Shown here: one piece after another, positions 7,513-15,467 of the stretch
How the letters are laid out: every line of letters starts with the position of its first letter
Position numbering within the stretch: position 1 is the stretch's first letter
Source: Desulfovibrio sp. ZJ369
GTDB taxonomy: Bacteria > Desulfobacterota > Desulfovibrionia > Desulfovibrionales > Desulfovibrionaceae
Assembly (NCBI RefSeq): GCF_011039085.1
Contig: NZ_JAAKEI010000029.1
Span: forward strand, 1-36,074
Direction: 5' to 3'
Length of the DNA stretch: 36,074 bases
Notes under the pieces: model-generated
Databases searched by the model: none
What the model saw: the letters and a program-made list of their open reading frames with translations, nothing else
What the model was told of the DNA's origin: nothing
Position numbers and translations under genes: made by a program

Positions 7513-8268
7513 ATGTATGTATGCGCTGTGGCCAACCAAAAGGGTGGCGTTGGTAAAACAACGACAGCCCACAATCTTGGCATGGTTCTGGGCCGAAAAA
7601 AGAAGGTGTTGCTGATAGATTTGGACGCTCAAAGCAATCTGACGGATGCCTGCGGCTTTGTTCAATCGGATCTGCATGGCTCGGCCTATGAGGTGCTTGG
7701 CGGCAGTAAAGGACTTGAGGATGCCGTTCTTTCGCTGGAGAGGGGAATAGATCTGCTGCCCGCCTCCAGGGATTTGGCTGTGGCGGAGCTGGCCTTCGCC
7801 TCAAAGCTGGGGCGTGAGAATCTTCTGAAAAAAGCTCTGAAAGACGCGGCCTATGATTTCGCCATCATTGATTGTCCTCCAAGCCTTGGGCTTTTGACTG
7901 TCAATGCCCTTACCGCCGCCGACGGGGTTTTGATACCTGTACAGGCGGAATATTATGCCCTGGCCGGTCTTGATCTGATCCGGGAGACGATGCAAGGGGT
8001 CATTGAAAATCTCAATCCCCGGCTCCATACTCTGGGGATTCTGCTCACATTCTTTGACGGGCGTAAGTCGCTCAACCGCGACGTGGCCGCCGGTCTGCAA
8101 GATCGCTGGGGGAACCTGGTTTTCAAAACGGCCATCCGGGACAATGTGGCGCTGGCAGAAGCGCCCAGCAATGGGCAGAACATTTTTGACTACCGCAGAC
8201 AGAGCTATGGCGCTCAGGATTACGCGGCACTTGCCAGGGAGTTCATGCTCAGGGTAAGAAAACAGTAG
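7513..8268 (+). CDS. parA: ParA-family partition ATPase
   Basis: The product has 251 residues. The deviant Walker A box KGGVGKTTTAHNL begins at residue 10, followed by LLIDLDAQSNLTDACG (the switch I region) and the Walker B-type FAIIDCPPSLGLLT near residue 115. The N-terminus starts directly at the ATPase fold without the DNA-binding extension of P1-type ParA, so this is the small chromosomal/plasmid type. A GGAG-containing ribosome site precedes ATG 7513. It segregates the element when it exists as a circle, together with the small RHH protein encoded next. Confidence 0.93.
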   Translation: MYVCAVANQKGGVGKTTTAHNLGMVLGRKKKVLLIDLDAQSNLTDACGFVQSDLHGSAYEVLGGSKGLEDAVLSLERGIDLLPASRDLAVAELAFASKLGRENLLKKALKDAAYDFAIIDCPPSLGLLTVNALTAADGVLIPVQAEYYALAGLDLIRETMQGVIENLNPRLHTLGILLTFFDGRKSLNRDVAAGLQDRWGNLVFKTAIRDNVALAEAPSNGQNIFDYRRQSYGAQDYAALAREFMLRVRKQ

Positions 8269-8270
8269 TT

Positions 8271-8290
8271 ATTTTTTTACATAAAAAAAT
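8271..8290 (+). promoter_or_regulatory. Third TTTACATAAAAAA operator-like site
   Basis: ATTTTTTTACATAAAAAAAT is almost a perfect palindrome and matches the two sites upstream of parA. It starts 3 bp after the parA stop and ends 20 bp before the RHH gene, so it may be a binding site for autoregulation or partition. Confidence 0.5.
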
Positions 8291-8310
8291 ATTACCATAA
8301 GGATATAAAA

Positions 8311-8601
8311 ATGGGTCTTGGCGACAGAGGAAAACGACGGATAAAAATTGATGCTTCGCCCAGGGCAGACGATCTGTTTAAACCGACGGAAGCGCGGGCG
8401 GAAGTCGTCCAACCAGAGAACACGGCAAAGAAAATAGGCAGGCCCAGGGGAGGGCCGGTGAAGGCCAAGACATTCACTCTTCCCTTGGAGCTGAATCAGC
8501 GCCTGCGCCGCTTTGCTTTTGAACATGAATGCAAGGAAGTGGATGTGGTTAGGGCGGCTCTGGAAGCTTACCTGGCCAGGCATGAGGGGAAAACACAATA
8601 A
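8311..8601 (+). CDS. Small ribbon-helix-helix partition partner (ParB-like in function)
   Basis: The protein has 96 residues. A basic, disordered N-terminus (residues 1-50, with GKRRIKID and GRPRGGP) precedes a compact C-terminal segment. That segment reads KTFTLPLELNQRLRRFAFEH followed by a second helix (VDVVRAALEAYLARH), the beta-helix-helix pattern of CopG/Arc-type proteins. In ParA-plus-RHH partition systems such a protein binds the centromere and represses the operon. The AT-rich near-palindromes ahead of both genes fit as targets. The order parA then RHH matches known type Ib systems. Confidence 0.7.
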   Translation: MGLGDRGKRRIKIDASPRADDLFKPTEARAEVVQPENTAKKIGRPRGGPVKAKTFTLPLELNQRLRRFAFEHECKEVDVVRAALEAYLARHEGKTQ

Positions 8602-8607
8602 AAATGT

Positions 8608-8651
8608 AACTATTTTTCACTATAAAAATTTTTTTATTCTGAAAAATAGTT
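8608..8651. repeat. 12-bp inverted repeat after the partition operon
   Basis: AACTATTTTTCA (8608-8619) is the exact reverse complement of TGAAAAATAGTT (8640-8651), with a 20-bp AT-rich loop. It begins 6 bp after the RHH stop. It could be a terminator or a further partition site. Confidence 0.45.
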
Positions 8652-8745
8652 CCATTAAAAAATATTGTTTAAACGGGCGCTTGTGGGACTTGGAACCTTC
8701 GCATATATTCGTTGGAGTAAAAGTTTTCTACGTCTGGAGGAAGCC

Positions 8746-8988
8746 ATGCAGGAACCGAATTTGAAACATTTTTCGGAAGAGGAAAGAAAATTAGTCGTGC
8801 AGCAGGTTATGGCGCTCATTGATGAAGGAAAGGATGATGAGGCTGATGCCCTCCACCGTACATTGCCTTTGCCTGCTGAATATCTCCAAACACTTAAAGA
8901 GTGCATGGGCCTTGAAGCGCTTATAGAAAAAGGCGTAAACCTTTCCACTGCGGTAGAAAAATATGGCAAAAACTGGCTCGCCTCTTGA
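8746..8988 (+). CDS. 80-residue protein of unknown function
   Basis: GGAGGAAGCC precedes ATG 8746, so this start is preferred over 8665. The protein is acidic and helical. Its C-terminal part (LKECMGLEALIEKGVNLSTAVEKYGKNWLAS) has the look of small conserved proteins found near transfer genes, but I cannot name a family. It overlaps the next gene by 26 bp in a different frame, so the two are probably made together. Confidence 0.6.
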   Translation: MQEPNLKHFSEEERKLVVQQVMALIDEGKDDEADALHRTLPLPAEYLQTLKECMGLEALIEKGVNLSTAVEKYGKNWLAS

Positions 8989-9520
8989 GTTTGCCCACCG
9001 ATTGGATATGGCGGATGATATTTTAGCAAGTATTAGAGAATCTAAACCGGGATTGCGACTCTCAAAAGAATTGCAAAAGGCTGCTTCTGAAATGGGCCTT
9101 GCGCTGAAAGCCAAGGATTTTGATACATTGCTGGCGATGGAAAAAATTGCGGTTCAGCGTGACTTCAGTGTGTATGGAACAGAGTTGGCCCAAAAATCGG
9201 AAAACGGCCACAAGCAAATTATGGAGCGGTGGCGGATTGTCAGCAACCCCAGGACAGCCAGGGAAGATTTCCAGGCTACCTATGCTCCGGAAAATCTGCC
9301 CAAGGCCCGTATCATGGATACGGTCATGGAAAGCCTGATCAAAACGCAATGCAGACGTTTATCCGATTACGCCAAAGGCAATGCCACGCCGGCAGAAAAA
9401 CTCTATTTTTCTCGGCGGCAAGAATGCCTGAAGGCTGTGTACAAGGAACACATGCTGCATCTTTCCCGCGCTCTGGGACAGGACCAGGAAAAAGGCAAGG
9501 ACAGAGCGTTGTCACGCTGA
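8963..9520 (+). CDS. 185-residue protein of unknown function
   Basis: The protein is soluble, charged and largely helical, with no signal peptide or membrane segment. A Lys/Glu-rich middle (GHKQIMERWRIV) and a C-terminal Arg/Lys-rich tail (KGKDRALSR) are the only visible features. The start overlaps the preceding gene by 26 bp, with only a weak ribosome site (AGAAAAAT), which suggests translational coupling. Its position between partition and relaxase genes suggests a maintenance or transfer accessory role. I do not recognise it. Confidence 0.65.
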   Translation: MAKTGSPLEFAHRLDMADDILASIRESKPGLRLSKELQKAASEMGLALKAKDFDTLLAMEKIAVQRDFSVYGTELAQKSENGHKQIMERWRIVSNPRTAREDFQATYAPENLPKARIMDTVMESLIKTQCRRLSDYAKGNATPAEKLYFSRRQECLKAVYKEHMLHLSRALGQDQEKGKDRALSR

Positions 9521-9537
9521 GTTTCCAGTGACGAAAT

Positions 9538-9574
9538 AAGACGGCTAGCCAATAGGCAAGGCCGTCTTGCTTTT
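9538..9574. terminator. Terminator between converging genes
   Basis: AAGACGGC (9538-9545) pairs with GCCGTCTT (9561-9568), with a nested GCC/GGC pair, and is followed by GCTTTT. It separates the rightward unknown gene from the leftward relaxase gene and could act in both directions. Confidence 0.6.
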
Positions 9575-9578
9575 CGTG

Positions 9579-11423
9579 CTACCGCTCCGGCCCTTGGTTC
9601 TGTCCCCGGCTTTGTTCTTGCTGGCGCGGCCGCTGCACGGCGGCAGGCCGCTCAAAGACATTCCGCCCTTTCCGCTCAAAAATCTTCTGGCCATTGGCCA
9701 AAATGTACACACTCTCCCCTGAATCCCGATCCTGGGTGCGGCTCTTTACGCCCCACTTGGCGGCCATGTAGGCCAGGGCCGTTTCCCTGGCCGCAGGGCT
9801 GAAGCTGATGCTGCGCCCTGTGTCGCAGATTTTCCCGCCGTCAGGCAGTGTGTAGATCACGCTGCCGTGCTTGCTGATTCTGGCCGTGGCCCCGCTGGCC
9901 ACGCTCTGCATCAGGGCCACGCCCACAAGACGATTTTTTGCCCTGGCCGATAAAACGGCGTTCTCCAGAATCACGGTCTTGTGGGCCAGATAGGCCGCGC
10001 GGGCCTGCACGCGCTCCTGTTCCTGGGAAATTGCAGGCAGATCCGGCGCGACTTCCTCTTTTCTGGAGCGCAGCACGGCCAGAGCGGTTTCGTCGCCTTG
10101 CCCGGCTTTCTGCCGCAAAAAATCCAGCCAGTTGCCCGCTCCCTGTTTCATCCGCGCGGCGTGGATCTCTTCGGCCTCATACTGGCGGGCCATTTTCATA
10201 AGATTTGCGCGGGTTCTGCGCGCAATGGGCCTGCGCTGCAATTCCCTCCGCTGCCGTTCCCATTTTTGGCGTATAGCTTCCAGGGCCGCTTTCTGCTCTT
10301 GGCGCTGCTCCTGGAACTCCTGCCAAAGCCGGTTTCGGTTCGGCGCTTTCTGAAGAGGATCCGCGCCATAGCGCCGCTCGCTGTCCGGCAGCTTTTCCCT
10401 GGGCGGCTGGAAGGCTCCGAAGCGGGCTTCCAGCTTCTTCAGGGACAAGTCCCGATGCGCGGCGCTGGCCTTGGCCGTGTGTCGGCCATGCCGGTTTTTG
10501 ATCACCAGCCCGGCCCCGCGCGGCTTCAGCTCCAGGCCATGCCGGGCAAAAGCCTGATGCGCCTCTTCCCAGGAACGCGCATTTTCCAGGATGGTCAGAA
10601 TGCTTTCGCCCTGGTCGCGGGCGTAGCCTTCAAAGGATTGCTGGCCAGAGTGCGCTTCCACGGCTGCGGCCTTCACGCCAAGCCCGCGCGCCTGGGCCGG
10701 ATCGCGGCCGTTGTCCACAACCAGGCCGTATTCGCGTTCCAGCTCCCGGCACAGTTTGTCACGCTTGATGTAGTCCCGCCAGGGCTCCACGCGCGTCAGC
10801 TTTTCCGGGTGGATCAGGTTGTAGGCCACATGCATGTGCATGTTTTCGGTGTTCACATGCACGCCGCAATGCCGTTGATGCTCAGACAGACCCAAGGCCT
10901 GGGCAAAGCGATCCTCAATGGCCCTGAACGCTTCCGGCGTCAGCCTGCTTTCATCTTCCGGCCGAAAACTCACAATCAGGTGATAGGTTTTCTCCTGGCT
11001 GGTGCGTGTATTAAGCGCCTGGGTATCGGCCACTTCCTGCATGGCCAGCTCGTAATCATCCCCGGCCCAGCAACCGGCGCACCAGCTCATAAGGCATTTT
11101 TCAGGCTTTACATCTTCGGGAAAATCTGTGTCCCGTCGCACGCGCTCAGCGGCTCGTCGATCAGCGCGTGCATCAACAGACAGAAAACTCGCAACTCCTC
11201 TTTTTTGCCCTTGAGAATACGATGCCAGATTGCATTCGGACAGCCTGCGCAGGCGGTTTCCGGCAAGGCCTTGATCTGCTTCAAAGTGGCGCTGCGGATC
11301 GTAGTGCCGTTGTCCATCGCTCAGCTCCTGCTGCATGTCATGTTCACGCCCGGCGGCAATATACGTTGCCAGCCGGGCGTAGTTATCATTTTGGGGCGCA
11401 CACGGAATGCGTTTGCTGATCAT
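9579..11423 (-). CDS. MOBP-type relaxase (TraI/MobA-like)
   Basis: The 614-residue protein would nick oriT and pilot the strand into the recipient. The N-terminus holds candidate catalytic tyrosines in NDNYARLATYIA. The conserved ADTQALNTRTSQEKTYHLIV block and the metal-binding HVNTENMHMHVAYN (around residues 190-205) define the relaxase fold. Between these, residues about 27-105 form an insert longer than in typical MOBP members, rich in Arg and containing Cys residues. The C-terminal half is a long charged helical region, with repeats of the type seen in large MOBP relaxases (SVIYTLPDGGKI, SVYILANGQKIF). The start overlaps the mobC stop as ATGA. oriT is expected near the 5' side of mobC but is not identifiable by eye. 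Confidence 0.92.
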   Translation of the reverse strand: MISKRIPCAPQNDNYARLATYIAAGREHDMQQELSDGQRHYDPQRHFEADQGLAGNRLRRLSECNLASYSQGQKRGVASFLSVDARADRRAAERVRRDTDFPEDVKPEKCLMSWCAGCWAGDDYELAMQEVADTQALNTRTSQEKTYHLIVSFRPEDESRLTPEAFRAIEDRFAQALGLSEHQRHCGVHVNTENMHMHVAYNLIHPEKLTRVEPWRDYIKRDKLCRELEREYGLVVDNGRDPAQARGLGVKAAAVEAHSGQQSFEGYARDQGESILTILENARSWEEAHQAFARHGLELKPRGAGLVIKNRHGRHTAKASAAHRDLSLKKLEARFGAFQPPREKLPDSERRYGADPLQKAPNRNRLWQEFQEQRQEQKAALEAIRQKWERQRRELQRRPIARRTRANLMKMARQYEAEEIHAARMKQGAGNWLDFLRQKAGQGDETALAVLRSRKEEVAPDLPAISQEQERVQARAAYLAHKTVILENAVLSARAKNRLVGVALMQSVASGATARISKHGSVIYTLPDGGKICDTGRSISFSPAARETALAYMAAKWGVKSRTQDRDSGESVYILANGQKIFERKGRNVFERPAAVQRPRQQEQSRGQNQGPER

Positions 11424-11749
11424 AATGCCCTGATCTTTGCCTTCAGATTGGCTTGAAGCTGGTCAATCTTGTGGAGCAGGCCATAAATCTGTTCCTTGTG
11501 GCCGCTGGTCAGGGCCTGCTTGAGCAGGCCGCCCAGCCGCCCCAGGTCGGCATTGACCTTGAGCAGTTCCCGCCTGGCCTGCTGGTCCTCCCGACTCTCA
11601 ACCCGGAAGCCCAGGCACACGCGCCGGGCAAACTCCGACATGCTCAGCCCGGCCCGCTCGCTGGACTCCATGATAAGAGTGAACTCCCGGGGCGTCACAT
11701 AGGCCTTGATCTGCTCCGTGCGTTTGGGCCTTTTCTCGGGAGACGACAT
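11420..11749 (-). CDS. mobC: MobC-family relaxosome protein
   Basis: The product has 109 residues. The N-terminus (EQIKAYVTPREFTLIMESSERAGLSMSEFARRVCLG) is a ribbon-helix-helix-like start typical of MobC/TraJ accessory proteins. The C-terminal half carries the conserved LLKVNADLGRLGGLLKQAL segment. Such proteins bind oriT and help the relaxase open the DNA. The stop overlaps the relaxase start (ATGA), which confirms the pair as one unit. Confidence 0.88.
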   Translation of the reverse strand: MSSPEKRPKRTEQIKAYVTPREFTLIMESSERAGLSMSEFARRVCLGFRVESREDQQARRELLKVNADLGRLGGLLKQALTSGHKEQIYGLLHKIDQLQANLKAKIRAL

Positions 11750-11750
11750 A

Positions 11751-12629
11751 TTACCAGTATTTCCATTTCAGGCTATGATTGGAGAAGCCGCTCCAGACCG
11801 CCAGAATCGCTTTGAACAGATCACGCTCCGTCCCAAGCTCGTCCAAACTGTCCACGCCGCAACGATTGAAAACGTAGGTACGAATCTCTGTTTCTTTATA
11901 TTCTGATAAAGTATTCCAAAAGCTGATCATGCCCTGCAAGGTAAGGCGCAATTCATCGGTGGAGGCCATTACTTCCTGATGCTTGTCCTTTTTTACAAGG
12001 AAGAGAACTTCAAAGATCTGAACAATGGCTTCATGGAATTTGCCCTTGGGGAGTTCCGCAATATTTTCAATGTGCATTCGTTGGCAAAGCCGCTCAACGG
12101 CTTTTTCCCATGTATCCTTTTGGATCAGGGCTTCCAAGCGAAGAAGGCCGTTAAGCGCTGCCAGCTCGCTCTTTCCGATTTTTCTTCTGGGCCTGAAAAA
12201 ACGGCTGGGATGTGGTTCTTCGGGCAAGGAAGGAGCCTCATCGTGGGCAAGTGAGGCGCTCTCTTCACCTCTCTGGATCAGCAATGCCCGTTCCATCGCG
12301 TTGAAGGCCTCCAGAAATTTCTCTTTCCAGGCCGCCGCCTTTTTGCCCGTGAAGCCCATTGCCAGGAACGCGAAGCCGTCGCGGCTCAGACGATAGGCGG
12401 GACGCAGTTCCCCCTTGGCATCCTTGTATTCAACGGGCTGAAAATTGAGCTGGTTAAACTGCGTAGAGCACTCCAGGTTTTGGATGCTCTGAAGCACGTT
12501 TTTATGCTCCTTCTCGAACGCCTGCGCCACGATCAGCGAGGTGGTGAACATCTTGCCGTCGTCAATCCGCACAATGTTTTCAATGGGTTGCGCGGTGACT
12601 TCCTGTCCATTGGCCTGACTGTCTTCCAT
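11751..12629 (-). CDS. Rha-family phage regulatory-type protein
   Basis: The product has 292 residues. Residues about 20-110 match the Rha domain: ENIVRIDDGKMFTTSLIVAQ, FEKEHKNVLQSIQNLE, then YRLSRDGFAFLAMGFTGKKA and WKEKFLEAFNAME. Rha proteins occur on prophages and islands and affect establishment or lytic growth in some hosts. The C-terminal 150 residues are helical and not recognisable. AGGAAAACATC precedes the start. The intergenic region upstream has paired AAGTGG/CCACTT palindromes that could be operators. The gene ends 2 bp from the mobC start, so it may drive the mob genes. Confidence 0.8.
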   Translation of the reverse strand: MEDSQANGQEVTAQPIENIVRIDDGKMFTTSLIVAQAFEKEHKNVLQSIQNLECSTQFNQLNFQPVEYKDAKGELRPAYRLSRDGFAFLAMGFTGKKAAAWKEKFLEAFNAMERALLIQRGEESASLAHDEAPSLPEEPHPSRFFRPRRKIGKSELAALNGLLRLEALIQKDTWEKAVERLCQRMHIENIAELPKGKFHEAIVQIFEVLFLVKKDKHQEVMASTDELRLTLQGMISFWNTLSEYKETEIRTYVFNRCGVDSLDELGTERDLFKAILAVWSGFSNHSLKWKYW

Positions 12630-12702
12630 GATGTTTTCCTGTCTCTAGCGTTGAGCCGAAGGCGAATAAGCAAGCCACCCCCGGCGTTGAGGGGGCAGGA
12701 CG

Positions 12703-12736
12703 TAAAGTGGACCACTTGAAAAGTGGTACCACTTTA
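12703..12736. promoter_or_regulatory. Paired palindromic operators upstream of the Rha gene
   Basis: AAGTGGACCACTT (12705-12717) and AAAGTGGTACCACTTT (12720-12735) are each palindromic, and the whole 34-bp block is an inverted repeat framed by TAAAGTGG and CCACTTTA. Two adjacent dimer sites 74 bp upstream of the Rha start suggest a repressor operator. From 12737 to 12926 the sequence is AT-rich with no gene but with several loose TTATAA and TGTTAT/TGTCATA repeats, possibly integrase or excisionase sites. Confidence 0.55.
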
Positions 12737-12926
12737 CCTGTCCTGTCTTCTTCAATTCATCTCAACCTATAACAGACTTTTGCAATTTTACAACAGATTA
12801 TGACAAATGTTATAAAATAGCATAGGATGTTATGAAATGCACAATGCTTTTTATAAGTTGTCATAGCCTGTGATTCTCCAGGTAGAGGATTTCACAAAAT
12901 TTGAGCTGTTGGCACATTTGCGGCAA

Positions 12927-13823
12927 TTAACTTAGGCTTTTACCTTGACAAGATGATCCTGCTCGGAGATAAGGCAACGAGGACACCGCGACTTGTCCTT
13001 GATCCGGTGCAAGGTGGGCATAGCGCATGGTCATTTTTATATCTTTGTGGCCAAGCAACTCGCCTACCATTGCGAGCGGCCAGCCTTTTTGAACTAGCCA
13101 AGATGCAAATGTGTGGCGTAGCGTATGAAAGCATACACGCTCTCTACGGTCTTTTACTCCAATATTAAACCCACACTTAGCAACTGCGCCGCGAAAGATT
13201 TTATAATGCCGAATAGCTAACGACCCATTAATATGAAATAGCGGATGCTGTGGCGTGGACAAAGTTATGTATTTATCCGCTACAGCGTATGCGGCATCAT
13301 TAAGGGGCACAACACGGTTTAATGAGTTTTTTGTGTCGTAAATTTTGATCGTTTTGCTTGCCAAGTCTACTTGATACGACATCAAGGAATAAATTTCTCC
13401 AGCGCGTAAACCAGTTTGCAAGGCGAAGTCGGCTACATCATACCAAAGTTCAGATCGTGTTCTCAAAGTGTTCAAAAGTTGGCGGGCTTCAGATTCGGAC
13501 AGAAAGCGCAAACGCCGATTGTCAAATTTCGGCATTCGGAAGACGGGAATGGGACCGGCATAGAATTCCCATTCCACGGCTCGGCGAAGTATACGACGTA
13601 GCAAAGAGAGGCAGTGGTAAACGGTTTGCGGACTGAGGCCCTTTTGCTCCAGCATCTTCCTTAGCTGCATAATTTGCAGGTTTTTGATGCTCGTTAAGGG
13701 CACGGAAGCAAGAAAAGGGGCAATATGGTGTTGCCAACGACCCGTTTCTGTTGTTATCTCCTTTTCAGTTAGGGACGAGAGAACGAGTTGATCGTAATAG
13801 CCAAACGCTTCTTTCAGATCCAT
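12927..13823 (-). CDS. int: Tyrosine integrase of element A (short form)
   Basis: The product has 298 residues. The core-binding domain is present (residues about 1-95), and the catalytic domain has Arg in TGLRAGEIYSL, the HTLRHTFASWL box, LLGHKD and the nucleophile Tyr in MRYAHLAPDQ. An in-frame TAA lies 12 bases before ATG 13823 and AAAGGGGG supplies the ribosome site, so the start is secure. The N-terminal arm-binding domain found in most tRNA-targeting integrases is therefore absent or very short. The gene points away from the tRNA-Glu fragment 67 bp upstream, the same arrangement as the integrase of element B. Confidence 0.88.
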   Translation of the reverse strand: MDLKEAFGYYDQLVLSSLTEKEITTETGRWQHHIAPFLASVPLTSIKNLQIMQLRKMLEQKGLSPQTVYHCLSLLRRILRRAVEWEFYAGPIPVFRMPKFDNRRLRFLSESEARQLLNTLRTRSELWYDVADFALQTGLRAGEIYSLMSYQVDLASKTIKIYDTKNSLNRVVPLNDAAYAVADKYITLSTPQHPLFHINGSLAIRHYKIFRGAVAKCGFNIGVKDRRERVCFHTLRHTFASWLVQKGWPLAMVGELLGHKDIKMTMRYAHLAPDQGQVAVSSLPYLRAGSSCQGKSLS

Positions 13824-13890
13824 GTGATCCCCCTTTTAGGTGTAGGGATCGTTTCAAAGCTGGGAAAAATTTAGAGGCTAGAATGGACAT

Positions 13891-13940
13891 CGGCCTTTCA
13901 CGCCGTCGACAGGGGTTCAAATCCCCTTGGGGACGCCAAA
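13891..13940 (+). repeat. Left attachment site: tRNA-Glu 3' half
   Basis: CGGCCTTTCACGCCG forms the anticodon arm with loop CTTTCAC (anticodon UUC, glutamate). The T-arm (AGGGGTTCAAATCCCCT) and the acceptor half GGGGACG plus CCA (13936-13938) follow. The 5' half needed for a functional tRNA (a GTCCCC acceptor strand) is absent, so this is an attachment duplicate, not a gene. It matches 31266-31315 at every one of the 50 positions. Confidence 0.85.
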
Positions 13941-13947
13941 AGAAATC

Positions 13948-13979
13948 AAAGGGTTACATGAAAATGTAGCCCTTTTTTC
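13948..13979 (+). terminator. Terminator after the tRNA-Glu fragment
   Basis: GGGTTACAT (13951-13959) pairs with ATGTAGCCC (13964-13972), with one G-T pair, and is followed by six T. Such a hairpin would end transcription coming through the tRNA fragment. Confidence 0.65.
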
Positions 13980-13983
13980 GTAT

Positions 13984-14015
13984 GTGGGGCAAATCTGCCC
14001 CACGCTCTGCCCCAC
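13984..14015. repeat. Arm-type integrase sites at the left end of element B
   Basis: GTGGGGCA (13984-13991, inverted) is followed by TGCCCCAC at 13996-14003 and 14008-14015. The last two are 12 bp apart, exactly as in the doublet near the right end (31131 and 31143). The rest of the stretch to 14228 contains no gene. An interrupted inverted repeat at about 14098-14152 (CCCCTT and AAGGGG outer arms) may be the terminator of the leftward cargo operon. Confidence 0.6.
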
Positions 14016-14228
14016 AGATTTTGAAAGATTTATGGGTACTTCGTTACCTGACTGACTGTCGATACCTCTCCCCAAGTTTTGATACCTTCATGATGCGGCC
14101 CCTTTTCGATTGAGTTCGTTTAACAACAAAACTCAAATCGGGTTAAGGGGTCACTTCTATTTTTCAGAAAGTGCGAAACTTTCCTTACGCTACCGCGAGG
14201 GGCACAGTATCCACATTTTGGTACAGAA

Positions 14229-15467
14229 TTACCTCTTTTCAAGAATCTCCTCGTAGGAGGTGAGCGCATCGTCGATGGTTTGGCGCGAGAGCATCTTGAT
14301 GTGGGCGATATCGTTCCTGAGTTGGCGCCATCGCTTCACGGCAGAATGGAGGACGTGAGGGATGCTTTTACCTTTTTCGTGGTACAGGTAACCGAGCAAT
14401 GCGTAAAAGGGGCCTATCTCATCGCGGGCAGACTCCAGATTCTTGTCTTTCGGTATCAAGTCTTCCAGGTGGCCTCCCCAGTATTCCTCCACCTTGTTCC
14501 AGAGCAGGGTATGGGCTTCTTGAACCAAAGGCAGAAAGAACTGCATCTGCCCTTGAACAATAAGCCTCTCCAGCTTGTCTTTGTAGCCTGCTGCGAGCAG
14601 GGCCGCCGGGTGCAGGGTGATGTCACCCTGGAAGGTCAGATCGAGTATGCCCTTATGCCATAGTTTTGCAGCCAAGCCCTGCGGCAGGGCATTCAGGGTG
14701 AGCTTGTATCTGGAATCATCGAGTTCTTCGAGGAATGCTTTGACCAGATTTCCGTTTTCCTCTGTATTGAGTTCATGCTCGGACAGAACGACCATAAGAT
14801 CGTCCATGTCCTGCGGGGCGTTACGGTATACCATTTCCACGAGGTCAGGGTCGCTCCTGGAAATTCCCTTGCACAGCGGGTAGAGCCACCAATAGTCGAG
14901 AGTCTTTTTTTTCGTCTCAAGACCGAAAGAATTCCGAAACGCATCTTCGATGGCATATTCTACATCGGAATTATGCAGGCGGCCCCACCAGGGGAATACC
15001 TTCAAGCCGATATCCTGCGAAGGGATTTTCCTGTCGGCTGGCGCGATGACCAGCATATTCCAGAGTAGGGTCTCGGCATTGTCTCTGCAGTTCTTGGCGT
15101 GTGCCATCAGGTCGTTTATCAGAAACTCAAAGAATTCCTTTTCGATGAATAAGGGCTGGTCAGGCAGCGTCACAATCAGTGTGCTCGCTCCCATCAGCAA
15201 TTTTTTCTTCAGGTCGGCCAACGAGGATGCTTCGCTGTCGGAGAACAGAGGAGCCAGAGCGTCTCTGAGGAGGGGGGCGTTTTCGAGCTGATGCAATTGG
15301 ATATAATAGTCCCCTCTCGTGCTTTTGCAATAGGAAATAAGTTCCTCTTGAAAAGTTGGGATGAGGCGGCTGGGCATGCTCACTATGCAATGATCTTGCA
15401 GTGTATCGAGAGTTTCGCAGACCTCCTTCATAAATAGCGCGGGGTGAGGGCACTGCCAGAGGATCAT
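14229..15467 (-). CDS. 412-residue protein with C-terminal HEPN-type RNase motif (candidate defence effector)
   Basis: The ATG at 15467 is used because it overlaps the ATPase stop as ATGA and GGAGG lies six bases ahead; the ATG at 15482 would place that ribosome site inside the gene. Most of the protein is helical and unrecognised. Near the C-terminus the sequence WRQLRNDIAHIKMLSRQTID contains R384-N-x-x-x-H389. This R-x4-H motif, usually with Asn/Asp after Arg, is the mark of HEPN ribonucleases, and its context resembles the Swt1-like and abortive-infection HEPN domains. Translation is coupled to the giant ATPase, which suggests an ATPase-controlled toxic RNase. It has no signal peptide or membrane segment, so it should act in the cytoplasm. 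HEPN domains can also be inactive scaffolds, but here both key residues are present. Confidence 0.65.
   Translation of the reverse strand: MILWQCPHPALFMKEVCETLDTLQDHCIVSMPSRLIPTFQEELISYCKSTRGDYYIQLHQLENAPLLRDALAPLFSDSEASSLADLKKKLLMGASTLIVTLPDQPLFIEKEFFEFLINDLMAHAKNCRDNAETLLWNMLVIAPADRKIPSQDIGLKVFPWWGRLHNSDVEYAIEDAFRNSFGLETKKKTLDYWWLYPLCKGISRSDPDLVEMVYRNAPQDMDDLMVVLSEHELNTEENGNLVKAFLEELDDSRYKLTLNALPQGLAAKLWHKGILDLTFQGDITLHPAALLAAGYKDKLERLIVQGQMQFFLPLVQEAHTLLWNKVEEYWGGHLEDLIPKDKNLESARDEIGPFYALLGYLYHEKGKSIPHVLHSAVKRWRQLRNDIAHIKMLSRQTIDDALTSYEEILEKR

Larger units (their letters stand above)
1..13940. mobile_element. Right part of a conjugative/mobilizable element (element A)
   Basis: The stretch carries plasmid-type functions in a row: primase, topoisomerase, RdgC, a shufflon-like array, antirestriction, ParA partition, MOBP relaxase plus MobC, and a tyrosine integrase whose 5' end lies 67 bp from a tRNA-Glu 3' fragment. 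The left end is outside the window, so I cannot say whether a type IV secretion system is present. The right boundary is placed at the 50-bp tRNA-derived repeat at 13891-13940. If the element entered the same tRNA-Glu as its right-hand neighbour, an intact tRNA-Glu gene should lie to the left of the window. Confidence 0.7.

Noticed and set aside
9981..11456. 491-codon plus-strand frame
   Set aside because: It is antisense to the relaxase, which has its metal-binding and QALN motifs on the other strand.
13864..13938. Complete tRNA-Glu gene at the left repeat
   Set aside because: The 5' acceptor strand and D-arm do not pair or match (GAAAAAT instead of a GTCCCC-like start), so only the 3' half is present.
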